A stretch of DNA of 64,000 nt from Bacteroidota bacterium (GCA_013696965.1 JACCXN010000004.1:1-64000), one strand, 5' to 3'; positions 35,813 to 44,323 are shown, counted from the first letter of the stretch. Numbers and translations: made by a program. The notes: generated by a model from the sequence alone, not told the origin.

Positions 35813-37336
35813 TTATAGATCACCCCTAGGAATTGTAAAAATAAATAGACTTCCTTTCCCAAGTTCGCTTTCAACAGTTATTGTTCCATTGTGTTTTTCA
35901 ATAAATTCCTTAACCAATTCCAGTCCCATCCCAGTCTTTTTTGATTTTTCACCGCTCATTGGTAATTTTTCCTTAAACAGGCTTTCTTTTACTTCTTCTG
36001 ACATTCCTATTCCAGTATCCTTAATCCTTATTTCAACCATTTCACCCATTTCCTTAGCATCAATAGTTACAATACCTGATGCAGGAGTAAATTTAATGGA
36101 ATTGGTTACTAAATTTTGAATGATAGAACGGAACATAATTTTATCTGCATTTATAAAAAGAGCAGAAGACACCTTGTTTTCTAATTTAACATCGTTTTGG
36201 TCTGCCAAGTCTTCCAGTAATTGAAGAGATTCATTTATTGCTTCCCATAAATTAAGTTTTAAAGGATTAAAAATTTTGCTTACTCTTTTATTTTTTGCCC
36301 ATTCAACAAGTTCATTCAATTGAGTCATAACCTTTACAGAAGCCTTGTTAATAATTCTGGCAAATTGGCTAAGTTCTTCTTTATCTGTTTTTTCATTTTT
36401 ATTGATATCAATCAAAGCCTCTGAAGAAGCTAAAATTGTAGAAATAGGATTGCGAAGATCATGAGAAATAACTGAAATAAATTTATCCTTGGCAAGGCTA
36501 AGTTTTTTAAGTTCCGAATTGTATAAGGAAATTTCCCTGTTTGCATCTTCAAGTTCTGTTGTTCGATCTGCTATTTTATTTTCCAAGTCCTGGTTTAATT
36601 TTTCCAGTTCATCTTGTGCTTTTACTTTTTCCAATCTTTCTATTTTTAAAGCCAAATAATCCCTGGTTAGGCCTTTATAGATTTTCAGAATAAAATAGCT
36701 GTTTATTAAAAGAATTAAAATAACAGCAGCAATGGCAATATTGCCCATTAGCCTTGTTCTATTAACTTTTTCAACTGCTTCTGTAATTTCATATTCTGCA
36801 TCATTTACAACCAGCGTTGTTAGTTTCTGAATAGCAGAAAAATATTCTTCGAAAAAAAACCTTGTTTCCGATTCCTCATTTTTAAATTGTTCCGAATTCT
36901 GTAAAGGAGTTGGGCTTGCAATAATTTCTTCAATCTTTTTAATGTATGATTTTCTCACCCTTAAAACATAATTCAGGTATTGTTGGGTTTCGCCTTCCTT
37001 AATAAGGCTTATAAGCTGTTCAAACAATAGATTGTTTTGTTCTGTTTTCTCGTTTAATTTTTTTAATCGAAATTGTTTTTCTTCTGAAAGATCAGAGTAT
37101 AAAAATTGAAGAATATCACTTTGGTTTACACCTGTATTTAGGGAAATTTCTCCTATTAATGCAAGTTTTCTAATTACTGAACCTTTAATGTTCCTTATGC
37201 TTTCATCGTAACTTTTTATTGTTTGGTAATTAAAGAATCCAAATCCTAATATAATTATGGCAAATGCCACGAACAATATTATTACCTGCTTTTTAATTGA
37301 AAAATGTGCAAGATTTAATTTCATTTTTTTTACCAC
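35813..37336 (-). CDS. Membrane-bound sensor histidine kinase
   Basis: The 507-aa kinase has a first transmembrane helix (about 15-38), a periplasmic helical sensor (40-190), a second helix (about 197-217) and a coiled-coil linker. The dimerisation domain follows with FISVISHDLRNPIST (phospho-acceptor His about 293), and the ATPase domain has N-box FRSIIQNLVTNSIKF, DTGIGMS and TGMGLELVKEFI. A second ATG four codons in is an alternative start. No response regulator adjoins it, so it is an orphan that might act on the single-domain regulator at 21574. Confidence 0.93.
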   Translation of the reverse strand: MVKKMKLNLAHFSIKKQVIILFVAFAIIILGFGFFNYQTIKSYDESIRNIKGSVIRKLALIGEISLNTGVNQSDILQFLYSDLSEEKQFRLKKLNEKTEQNNLLFEQLISLIKEGETQQYLNYVLRVRKSYIKKIEEIIASPTPLQNSEQFKNEESETRFFFEEYFSAIQKLTTLVVNDAEYEITEAVEKVNRTRLMGNIAIAAVILILLINSYFILKIYKGLTRDYLALKIERLEKVKAQDELEKLNQDLENKIADRTTELEDANREISLYNSELKKLSLAKDKFISVISHDLRNPISTILASSEALIDINKNEKTDKEELSQFARIINKASVKVMTQLNELVEWAKNKRVSKIFNPLKLNLWEAINESLQLLEDLADQNDVKLENKVSSALFINADKIMFRSIIQNLVTNSIKFTPASGIVTIDAKEMGEMVEIRIKDTGIGMSEEVKESLFKEKLPMSGEKSKKTGMGLELVKEFIEKHNGTITVESELGKGSLFIFTIPRGDL

Positions 37337-37569
37337 TTTAGAATCCGGAAAATTTTATTAGTCGTATATGAAAAGCAAAATTTCTGCATTTAATATAAAT
37401 GTTTTTCTGATTTTTAATCACAGCAAAACGCAGCCAAAAATTTGTATCCGAAAACACTTTGAAACTAAACCGATTGAAGATATAGGAGAAAATGCAAAAA
37501 GCAAATTGCGCATTTTTTTACTCAAAAAAGGGTGTTTTGCGAATTTATTAATTTGATATTCCCATTAGG

Positions 37570-37612
37570 CCTTAGGCTGAAGGGCAGGTTTGAGTGAAGG
37601 GCTTAGTGTACT
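37570..37612 (+). repeat. Partial RAYT-associated repeat E0
   Basis: A fragment (CCTTAGGCTGAAGGGCAGG..., then GAAGGGCTTAGTGTA) corresponds to the outer half of the E repeats found at 37863, 38601, 40081, 41434 and 41555. Confidence 0.55.
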
Positions 37613-37672
37613 TACTGTGATTTGGCTATAATATAATTAGGTGTGGATTAAAGCTCCTCACTCTTTGATTTT

Positions 37673-37855
37673 TTTGCGCCCTTTGCGAGAAACTTTGCGC
37701 TCTTTGCTTGAAAATGATATTTCTCTTTTTAAAATTCACGCAAAGGCGCAAAGAGGTTTACGCAAAGGACGCTAAGGGTTTTTGGGGGTTTTTTAATTGC
37801 AGTTCTTTGTTTTTTGTGCCCTTTGATAAAAACTTTGCGCTCTCTGCGTGAAAAT
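37673..37855. repeat. TTTGCG-type repeats, inverted pair plus a third copy
   Basis: Units reading TTTGCGCCCTTTGCG (37674-) face inverted units reading CGCAAAGGCGCAAAGAGG (37739-37777), followed by a direct copy at 37815-37850. The inverted pair can form a hairpin of about 35 bp. No gene is present between 37337 and 37973 apart from these repeats; a 62-codon frame at 37368 has no recognisable features. Confidence 0.6.
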
Positions 37856-37862
37856 GGTATTT

Positions 37863-37948
37863 CCCCGTACGCTAAGCTGAAGGGCAAGTTCAAGGGAAGG
37901 GGCTTAGTGTGTACCTATCAGGTAACTTGCAGTTACCCTTGCAGCGAA
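37863..37948 (+). repeat. RAYT-associated repeat E1 (3' side of the transposase)
   Basis: It contains an outer stem (GCTAAGC with GGCTTAG) and an inner hairpin GTAACT-TGC-AGTTAC, followed by CTTGCAGCGAAC. It abuts the transposase 3' end. Confidence 0.7.
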
Positions 37949-37973
37949 CAATAATTTCAGAAAAAGTGCTTTT

Positions 37974-38507
37974 TTAAATCCTTTCATTTAATTTTATTTG
38001 ACTTTGTTCATTTGCGCTGCTCAATCTCCATTCATATGGATAATTTACAAATCCAGCATTAACAGGATTGAAATGAATATAATCCACTTTTTGTTGGATC
38101 ATTTTATTGCTGTATAAATAAAAGGGATGGTTATCATGTTTCCAGAACTGCATGGTTTGTTTCTGTGGACTCATTTTTCCATAATACTTGAATTGATTCA
38201 ACAGGAATTCCTTTCGACTTTCCTGAGGATTTTCTTTAATCGCATTTATTAGCTGCTTTGCAGTATAGGCCTTCAAATCCCTAAGAATGTCTGACAATTC
38301 TTTATTCTCTGAATAGCTTATAAAATGAACATGACTTGGCATTATGCAATAACAATAAATTTTCAGATTCTTGTTTAACTGACAATATGAAATAATGTCG
38401 GTTAAAATATCCTGGTATTCTCTTCTGGTAAATACATCCAGCCATCCTACAACACTAAAACTTACAAAGTATAATCCTTTACTGTCTGTTTTATATTTCT
38501 CTGACAT
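37974..38507 (-). CDS. REP-associated tyrosine transposase (Y1, IS200-like domain)
   Basis: The 177-aa protein has the Y1 single-strand transposase fold. It starts GLYFVSFSVVGW, has the metal-binding His-x-His pair in CIMPSHVHFI (His59, His61), and the catalytic tyrosine in QQKVDYIHFNPVNAGFV (Tyr143). The IHFNPVxAG motif is diagnostic of the RAYT branch, distinct from IS200/IS605 proper. All key residues are present, so the protein may be active. The gene is flanked by inverted E repeats, its presumed targets. Truncated relatives of its 3' end lie at 40200-40347 and 41618-41672. Confidence 0.9.
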   Translation of the reverse strand: MSEKYKTDSKGLYFVSFSVVGWLDVFTRREYQDILTDIISYCQLNKNLKIYCYCIMPSHVHFISYSENKELSDILRDLKAYTAKQLINAIKENPQESRKEFLLNQFKYYGKMSPQKQTMQFWKHDNHPFYLYSNKMIQQKVDYIHFNPVNAGFVNYPYEWRLSSANEQSQIKLNERI

Positions 38508-38973
38508 AATTTTTTTTAAAATAGATCAAAAAGATATGCGAAATTTTTGAATTATCTAAAAATACAGTATGTTTATTAAAAAATTGATTTTTTTGATCCT
38601 GCTAGTGTAACTATAAGTTACCCGATAGGTACACACTAAGCCCTTCCCAATAGCTTACCCTTTTAGCTTAGCGTACGTGGAATTGTGATATATTTCTCCA
38701 AAGGACTATTATTCTTCTTATTATCAAATGCATTAAAGTCCTTAGCTTTTGTATTTCCTAAATGATTTAAATGGTCTATCTCTATTTTTGACTATCTAAG
38801 AGTGGCAAAATCAGGTAATTTTACCTCTTGTGAGGATAAAGAATAGATATATGTTTGTTCCCTAATAATTTAGGTTTGTTAAAAAGACTTTTTACGGTGT
38901 TGATTGTTATTCTCAATTTTAGTTGACCTTATTAATTAAAATTACAATGTAAACCTCTTTAAAAAAAATTAAA
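38508..38973. other. Intergenic region with inverted E repeat and a possible gene scrap
   Basis: It contains the inverted E repeat (38601-38682). On the minus strand, about 38690-38795 reads as a short open stretch containing DHLNHLGNTKAKDF and NKKNNSPLEKY. This faintly resembles the C-terminal LGNL motif of DUF262/DUF1524 HNH proteins and could be a remnant, but the evidence is weak. Confidence 0.3.
38601..38682 (-). repeat. RAYT-associated repeat, inverted copy (5' side of the transposase)
   Basis: Its reverse complement matches E1 at about 80 percent by eye, including GTACGCTAAGCT, GGGCTTAGTGTGTACCTATC and GGTAACTTATAGTTAC. Confidence 0.7.
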
Positions 38974-39828
38974 ATGAAAAGATCGCTCTTAATAATAATG
39001 CTTTTTTTTAATGCATCCTATTTACTTTCTCAGGAATTATATTTTGAATTAATAATAGAAGATGCAACTGGAACCCGAGATACTTTAATATTAGGTTATG
39101 ATTTAAATGCAACGGATAGTATTGATAATTCATTTGGTGAAATTAATATAAAACCTATTCCTTTTGGCAATTTATTTGAAGCACGTATTACCGATTATGA
39201 TTATTCAGACATTAGTCAGCTGATTTATGATCCAACTACATTTCATTTAAAAAAACAAATAAAAAAGAAAGATTGTAATAGTAATGGTTTCCCGTTTGTA
39301 TCTGCTATAGTATTGAGTAATCCTGTTTATCCAATCACGGTGAATTGGAATAAAGTTCTATTTAATGATTTTTGCTTAGAGAAAAGCTTTATTACCGATT
39401 GGCATCCTGGTGGATGGTTTGATGCTTTTCATGGAGGCGAACAAGGGCCTTTTACTTTAAGAGAAACTGAAAATACTATGTTTATTAATACAACACATTC
39501 TTATATAACAGTTTCAAATGACACAGTTGATGTTTTATTTATTTGTCTTGCCTCTATAAACAATTTTACTACAAACATTTATACAATTGCTAATTCAACA
39601 AATATAAAAATTACCCCTAATCCTACTCTTGATTATTTAAAAATTAATTTAATTGATCAAGAAATTGAAAATGTAAAAATTTATAATTTTAAAGGCCAAG
39701 AACAAGTAGTAAAAATGGACAATAATGTAGTTAATATTAGTGATTTCCCAACTGGAGTTTATTTTTTGCAATTAATATTTACGAATGGCGAAACTGAATT
39801 TAATAAAATAATCAAAAGTACACCTTAA
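38974..39828 (+). CDS. Secreted protein with type IX secretion C-terminal sorting domain
   Basis: The 284-aa product has a signal peptide (1-20, YLLSQ), a mature domain of unknown type (about 22-205) and a T9SS type A sorting domain (about 212-284). The sorting domain contains ITPNPTLDYLKINL, VKIYNFKGQE, DFPTGVYFLQLIF and a basic end (NKIIKSTP). Such cargo crosses the outer membrane by the PorSS/T9SS machinery and is released or attached to the cell surface. No enzyme motif is visible in the mature domain. A truncated secreted-protein gene follows after 37 bp. Confidence 0.85.
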   Translation: MKRSLLIIMLFFNASYLLSQELYFELIIEDATGTRDTLILGYDLNATDSIDNSFGEINIKPIPFGNLFEARITDYDYSDISQLIYDPTTFHLKKQIKKKDCNSNGFPFVSAIVLSNPVYPITVNWNKVLFNDFCLEKSFITDWHPGGWFDAFHGGEQGPFTLRETENTMFINTTHSYITVSNDTVDVLFICLASINNFTTNIYTIANSTNIKITPNPTLDYLKINLIDQEIENVKIYNFKGQEQVVKMDNNVVNISDFPTGVYFLQLIFTNGETEFNKIIKSTP

Positions 39829-39865
39829 AAAATCATTTTTCAAACCACTATAATTTTTATTTATT

Positions 39866-40042
39866 ATGAGAATATCCTGTTTATGTTTTTTAATTTTATT
39901 CCTAAATAATTCGATTTATGCTCAAATAGTAAATACTTGTTATTTCACGGAGCCAATAGACTCTTTGGTTTTACCATTAGCAACAAGTTGCAACCGAAAC
40001 TCAAACACCTTCCTATCCAAATATAATCTACCTACAACCTAA
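39866..40042 (+). pseudogene. 5' remnant of a secreted-protein gene
   Basis: The ATG at 39866 opens a 58-codon frame with a good signal peptide (MRISCLCFLILFLNNSIYAQ) and about 38 mature residues including YFTEPIDSLVLP and SNTFLSKYNLPTT, then a stop. The end abuts the E2 repeat at 40081 with a RAYT remnant behind it, so the rest of the gene was probably lost when that element inserted or recombined. The original family cannot be identified. Confidence 0.5.
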
Positions 40043-40080
40043 ATTCCTAATGCTAATTCATTATGTAAAACAATAAAATT

Positions 40081-40165
40081 CCCCGTACGGCTAAGCTGAA
40101 GGGCAGGTTTGAGGGAAGGGCTTAGTGTGTGCCTATCGGGTAACTTGAAGTTACACTTGCACGGA
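40081..40165 (+). repeat. RAYT-associated repeat E2
   Basis: This is a close match to E1 (CCCCGTACGGCTAAGCTGAA, GGGCTTAGTGTGTGCC, TATCGGGTAACTTGAAGTTA), placed directly before a truncated RAYT 3' end, as E1 is before the intact gene. Confidence 0.7.
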
Positions 40166-40199
40166 CCATAAAAATCAGTTTTCAGAAAAAGTATTTTAA

Positions 40200-40347
40200 T
40201 ATATTCTTTAATTTTATTTGACTTTGATCCTTTGCGCTGCTCAATCTCCAGGATAATTTACAAAACCAGGCTCAATAGGATTGAAATGAATATAATCTAC
40301 TTTTTGCTCTTATGTAAATAAAAAGGATGGTTATCAAGCTTCCAAAT
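40200..40347 (-). pseudogene. Truncated RAYT transposase remnant
   Basis: The sequence matches the 3' part of the intact RAYT gene (TTTATTTGACTTTG, TTTGCGCTGCTCAATCTCCA, AGGATTGAAATGAATATAAT, AAAAGGATGGTTATCA) but has internal deletions and stops about 150 bp in, next to the OmpA gene end. It keeps the tyrosine-containing VDYIHFNP region but is not functional. Confidence 0.7.
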
Positions 40348-40355
40348 TATTTTGT

Positions 40356-41225
40356 TCAACCTTTATTAAGTAGTTTCATTATCTCATCCAATTTAGGAGA
40401 AAGAATAATTTCAGTTCTACGGTTGCTTGCTCTACTCTCTGTTGTTGCATTGTTAGCCTTTGGTGCAAATTCACCTTTGCCTGAGGCAGTAAGACGTGTT
40501 GGAGTAATTTTATAATCATCAGTCAATACACGAACTATTGCAGTTGCTCGTGCAACACTAAGATCCCAGTTATCGCGATAAACATCAGTTTTAATTGGAA
40601 CATTATCTGTATGCCCTTCAATTAATATAGCAATATCTGAATTCTTTTCAAGCACGTCAGCTAAAACCTTTAATGCTTCTTTGCCTTTGGTTTCCACAGC
40701 AGCACTTCCTGACTTAAACAATAATTTATCTGACATGGAAACATAAACTTTTCCGTTTTTTATCTCAATTGAAAGCTCTTCAGAATTAAATCCTAACAAG
40801 GCATTCCTCAAATTATCATTCAAGTGTTTTGTAATTGAATCCTGGCGGGAAATTATTCTTTGCAAATCAACCAATGATTTTTCTCTTTCTAAAAGAAGTT
40901 TTTCTTTTCCTATTAACTCATCTGATTTTTGTTTCATAGCAGAATTAAATTGATCTGCTTGAGATAGTTTATCACTGTTCAGATTACTGTTCAGTTTTTT
41001 AACTTCCGAAATTTTATTGTTTAATTCCGAAACATCCTCTTTAAGACCTGATATTTCGGCATCTCTGGTTTTTACTGTTGAGCAAAGATCATCACGTTCA
41101 TCCACTACAGTTTGAACTCTTGCCGAGTATTTTTTGTCCAACTTGGGTTGTCCGCACTGGTATATAGGCTTGCATGAGTAAAAAGCCAAAGCAGTGACTG
41201 TGCTTAAAAGAATTATTTTTTTCAT
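40356..41225 (-). CDS. OmpA-family lipoprotein
   Basis: The 289-aa product has a lipoprotein signal (MKKIILLSTV..., lipobox AFYSC, lipidated Cys18), a coiled coil (about 35-130), and a C-terminal OmpA peptidoglycan-binding domain (about 150-280). The domain has VYVSMSDKLLFKSGSA, LIEGHTDNVPI and the ASGKGEFAPKANN...SRASNRRTEI signature. It anchors the outer membrane to peptidoglycan through diaminopimelate. It stands alone, and RAYT debris lies just past its 3' end. Confidence 0.92.
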   Translation of the reverse strand: MKKIILLSTVTALAFYSCKPIYQCGQPKLDKKYSARVQTVVDERDDLCSTVKTRDAEISGLKEDVSELNNKISEVKKLNSNLNSDKLSQADQFNSAMKQKSDELIGKEKLLLEREKSLVDLQRIISRQDSITKHLNDNLRNALLGFNSEELSIEIKNGKVYVSMSDKLLFKSGSAAVETKGKEALKVLADVLEKNSDIAILIEGHTDNVPIKTDVYRDNWDLSVARATAIVRVLTDDYKITPTRLTASGKGEFAPKANNATTESRASNRRTEIILSPKLDEIMKLLNKG

Positions 41226-41433
41226 AAACTAAATTTTTGTTTAATAAATTCCCAGAAAGCCGGGTTTGTTATAACTTTTCAATACACAAAAGTGCACAGC
41301 TTTCTCAAACTCTGTGTTACACATTATTTATAAGTAATTACATAATTCACAGATTGAATTTTGCAACAGGGGTATGGCAGATTTTTAATTAATTTCTATA
41401 AGATTAAGCTATAGGGGCTGGTTTGAGGGACAT

Positions 41434-41505
41434 GGCAACTTAAAGTTACTCGATAAGTACACGCGAAACCCAGTCCAATAGCTAACCCTTCAGCTCAATG
41501 CCAAT
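41434..41505 (-). repeat. RAYT-associated repeat E4, inverted and diverged
   Basis: The reverse complement shows GAGCTGAAGGGTTAGC, GTGTACTTATCGAGTAACTT, in the same order as E1 but more diverged. Confidence 0.5.
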
Positions 41506-41549
41506 GAGGGTTTAATCCATTTGAAAAAATATTGATGCTTATTGAGGAT

Positions 41550-41600
41550 TGCTGCAAGTAACTTGAAGTTACACTTGCAGCGAACCATAAAAATCAGTTT
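41550..41600 (+). repeat. RAYT-associated repeat E3, inner hairpin half
   Basis: CTGCAAGTAACT-TGA-AGTTACACTTGCAG forms a near-perfect hairpin and corresponds to the inner end of E1 and E2. Confidence 0.65.
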
Positions 41601-41617
41601 TCAATAAAAGTAGTTTT

Positions 41618-41672
41618 TAAATTCTTTCATTTTATTTGACTTTGTTCATTTGCGCTGCTCAATCTCCATTGC
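41618..41672 (-). pseudogene. RAYT transposase 3' scrap
   Basis: About 50 bases equal the last codons of the intact RAYT gene (TTTATTTGACTTTGTTCATT, TGCGCTGCTCAATCTCCATT), then run straight into a TTTGCG-type repeat. Confidence 0.6.
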
Positions 41673-41705
41673 AAAGAGATTTACGCAAAGGACACGAAGA
41701 GATTT
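41671..41705. repeat. TTTGCG-type repeat (inverted)
   Basis: GCAAAGAGATTTACGCAAAG followed by GACACGAAGAG is the complement-type unit seen at 37739-37777. Confidence 0.55.
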
Positions 41706-41754
41706 GGGAATTAGGCAGAAAGAGTTATAATCCTTTTGATACAGATTAAAAGTA

Positions 41755-42657
41755 CTAATCCTTTTTGTCCTGCAAAGGCTGCTCTTCTGGTTTATCAAAA
41801 CCTGATATAAGATGCAAATCACGCTGTGGATAAGGAATTCTAATCTTATGTTCCTTAAATTTTTCAAAAATAGAATAATACAACTGGCTCTTTAAAACAT
41901 TTGGATTATCGCTGTAGCTAGAGGTCCAAACTCTGAGGATGAAATTTAATGAGCTTTCACCAAAAGAATCAAATAGCACATCGGGTTTGGGAACCTTCTG
42001 AACACCCGGGTTTTCATCTACCACATCAAGGAGTATTTTTTTAATTCTTTCAGGATCTTCGGTATATGCAACCCCCACCGGAAAATTAAACCTAACATTC
42101 CTGTCGTTAAGTGTCCAGTTAATTACTTTTGCATTTATGAATTCGGAATTAGGTACTACAATTGCAATATTATCATTTGAAATAACTGTTGTTGCCCTTG
42201 CGGCTATTTTAATAATAATTCCTGTTACTTCTCCAACATCAACTCTGTCACCAACTTTTACAGGTCTTTCGAACAGAATTATAATTCCACTGATAAAATT
42301 ATTTGTAATTCCCTGCAAGCCGAAACCAATACCAACACCAAGGGCACCTGCAATTAAACCCAATGTGCTTAAATTAAAGCCCGTTGATTCCACAATTACC
42401 ATCAGCCCAATAACTACAATGGTGTATTTTACTATAGTAGCAATGGATTGCCTAACTCCAAGTATAATGTTGTATTTTACTAAAATACGCCTTGTTAACA
42501 ATACACGTAGTTTCTCTGAAATATAAAAAAGCAGAAAAAGACTCAGGATAAGGTAAAAGATGGTTCCAAGGGTAAATGGAGTATCTCCTAATTGAAAAAG
42601 TTTATATCCCAGAGCCGGCCTTAATATTTCCTCTAAGTCCTTAAACCATTGTTTCAT
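41755..42657 (-). CDS. Small-conductance mechanosensitive channel, MscS family (second)
   Basis: The 300-aa product has an N-terminal hydrophobic helix (about 27-47), a second (about 70-90) and the pore helix with LGLIAGALGVGIGFGLQGITNN. The beta domain with RPVKVGDRVDVGEVTG and the cage domain ending RIPYPQRDLHLI follow. The layout equals the MscS at 6739 but the sequences are clearly diverged, so they are paralogues, perhaps with different gating thresholds. The N-terminus (MKQWFKDLEEILRP) extends further into the cytoplasm. It is the last gene before the divergent heme operon. Confidence 0.93.
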   Translation of the reverse strand: MKQWFKDLEEILRPALGYKLFQLGDTPFTLGTIFYLILSLFLLFYISEKLRVLLTRRILVKYNIILGVRQSIATIVKYTIVVIGLMVIVESTGFNLSTLGLIAGALGVGIGFGLQGITNNFISGIIILFERPVKVGDRVDVGEVTGIIIKIAARATTVISNDNIAIVVPNSEFINAKVINWTLNDRNVRFNFPVGVAYTEDPERIKKILLDVVDENPGVQKVPKPDVLFDSFGESSLNFILRVWTSSYSDNPNVLKSQLYYSIFEKFKEHKIRIPYPQRDLHLISGFDKPEEQPLQDKKD

Positions 42658-43050
42658 TAAAAAAATTTCTTACAATTTAAGCAATTTCTGCTGTTTGTCA
42701 ATGATAAAAAAACAATGTGCCTGAGTAAGGAATCATAATTATTGTTCAAACTTATTTAGGATAAATGCTTGATACCAATCAATTAATACCTCTTTCACCG
42801 TTTTGATTATTTTGATTTCACCCTTTTAAACCCGGCTTATAAATACTTTTTCTGTTTCTGCGTTTAAATGCAGTTGATCTCTCTTCCTCTTTAATAACCT
42901 GATTGAAAAATCAAAAAAAACAGTATTTATGTGTGTTTTCGGAGCTTGTGAGCCAAATAAACATGACAATTATCATACGGCCTATGACAATTCTATGACA
43001 ATAATAAGAGTTGGAATTCCGAGTTTTGCATCATATTAAGGATTTGAGCA
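42658..43050. other. Divergent spacer upstream of the heme operon
   Basis: There is no gene in this 390-bp AT-rich spacer. The notable element is the phased direct-repeat block at 42962-43001. Confidence 0.5.
42962..43001 (+). promoter_or_regulatory. Phased ATGACAAT direct repeats upstream of hemA
   Basis: ATGACAAT occurs three times, at 42962, 42983 and 42994. The spacings of 21 and 11 bp place all three on about the same face of the helix. The block lies 50-89 bp before the hemA start codon, a plausible operator. The regulator is unknown. Confidence 0.4.
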
Positions 43051-44322
43051 TTGAATAAGTTTAAAATTATAGCATTTACCCATAAAGTTGCAGAACTTAA
43101 TGAAATTGGAAGATTTCATCTGGGCTCCGACCAACTGGAAGATTCTTTGGTTTCACTTAAGAAAATCATGGAAATCGATGAGCTCATGTATCTTTCAACC
43201 TGCAACAGGGTGGAGTTTTTAATTGTTACTTCAAAAGAAATCAACAAAACTTTTTTAACTTCCTTTTTCAGCAAATTTAATGCTTCTTTTACAAGCAATG
43301 AAATCAATAATGCTGTTGAAAAAGCTTTGGTTTTTGAAGGGGAAGATGCATTAAACCATCTTTTTAGTGTAGCGAGTTCTGTGGATTCACTTGTTGTAGG
43401 TGAACGAGAAATTATTACTCAGGTTAGAGCTTCTTATGAGACTTGTTCTAAACTTAGACTTTGTGGAGATGTAATTCGAATTGTAATTAAAAAAACAATT
43501 GAAACAGCAAAGCAGGTTTACACCCAAACTCAAATAGCAGGAAAGCCCGTTTCAGTGGTTTCACTTGCATATAGAAGACTAAAGGAACTTAAAGTGCAGC
43601 CAGATGCTCGTTTTTTGATACTTGGAGCGGGAAAAACAAACACTTTAATGGCCCAGTATTTAAAGAAACATAAATTTGGAAATTTCACCGTTTTTAACCG
43701 TACGCTTGCAAATGCAGAAAAATTAGCTGCCGAACTAAAAGGCAAAGCACTTCCATTGACAGAATTATCAAATTTCACTGCTGGTTTTGATGTAATTATT
43801 TCTTGTACAGGATCAACTGATCCGATAATAACCAAAGAAATTTATGCTTTATTAATAGGAACTGATTCCACTAAAAAAGTAGTTGTTGATTTGGCTTTGC
43901 CCAATGATATAGATCCGGGGGTTATCGAAAATTATCCGGTAAACTATATAGAAATTGAAACACTAAAGGCTATAGCTTTAGAAAATCTTAAGGAACGCCA
44001 GAAAGAGCTGAAGGCTTGTGAGCTTATCATTTTAAATGCAATTGAAGAATTCAGGCTGGTTTTTAAAACCCGGATGGTGGAAAATGTCATGAAAGATATT
44101 CCTTTAAAGGTAAAGGAAATAAGAGAAATGGCCATGTCCACAGTTTTTGCAAAAGAATTAAGCGGGCTTGATGGGCAATCCAAGGAAGTACTGGATAAAA
44201 TACTTTCCTACATGGAAAAAAAATACATTAGTGTACCTATGAAAATGGCAAAAGATATTTTCATGGATTCCCAAGCCAGTCAAGAAAAATCCATTAAACA
44301 AACTAATTCCAATCCTTTATAA
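43051..44322 (+). CDS. hemA: Glutamyl-tRNA reductase
   Basis: The 423-aa enzyme reduces glutamyl-tRNA(Glu) to glutamate-1-semialdehyde, the first committed step of C5-pathway heme synthesis. The catalytic cysteine is Cys51 in LSTCNRVEF. The substrate-binding signature is SSVDSLVVGEREIITQVRAS, and the NADPH domain (FLILGAGKTNTLMAQYL) spans about 175-310, followed by the helical dimerisation domain. The start is TTG (43051), giving the expected NKFKIIAFTHK beginning with no upstream ATG. The hemC/hemD fusion gene follows after 16 bp and hemB after that, forming a compact heme operon. Confidence 0.95.
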   Translation: MNKFKIIAFTHKVAELNEIGRFHLGSDQLEDSLVSLKKIMEIDELMYLSTCNRVEFLIVTSKEINKTFLTSFFSKFNASFTSNEINNAVEKALVFEGEDALNHLFSVASSVDSLVVGEREIITQVRASYETCSKLRLCGDVIRIVIKKTIETAKQVYTQTQIAGKPVSVVSLAYRRLKELKVQPDARFLILGAGKTNTLMAQYLKKHKFGNFTVFNRTLANAEKLAAELKGKALPLTELSNFTAGFDVIISCTGSTDPIITKEIYALLIGTDSTKKVVVDLALPNDIDPGVIENYPVNYIEIETLKAIALENLKERQKELKACELIILNAIEEFRLVFKTRMVENVMKDIPLKVKEIREMAMSTVFAKELSGLDGQSKEVLDKILSYMEKKYISVPMKMAKDIFMDSQASQEKSIKQTNSNPL

Positions 44323-44323
44323 A

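Larger units (their letters stand above)
37863..38682 (-). mobile_element. RAYT element: Y1 transposase flanked by about 80-bp inverted repeats
   Basis: The transposase gene (37974-38507) lies between repeat E1 (37863-37948) and its inverted counterpart (38601-38682). These share GTACGCTAAGCT, GGGCTTAGTGTGTACCTATC and a GTAACT-AGTTAC hairpin. This is the arrangement of REP-associated tyrosine transposases with paired REP/REPIN sequences. Further E copies at 40081 and 41434-41600 show that the element has spread locally. Confidence 0.65.
41226..41754. other. Intergenic region with decayed RAYT repeats
   Basis: This stretch carries an inverted E copy (41434-41505), a direct E copy (41550-41590), a 50-bp RAYT 3' scrap (41618-41672) and a TTTGCG-type repeat (41671-41705), but no gene. 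Confidence 0.55.

Noticed and set aside
37368-37556. A 62-codon frame upstream of the histidine kinase
   Set aside because: It lies in repeat-rich spacer, with no signal, motif or promoter.
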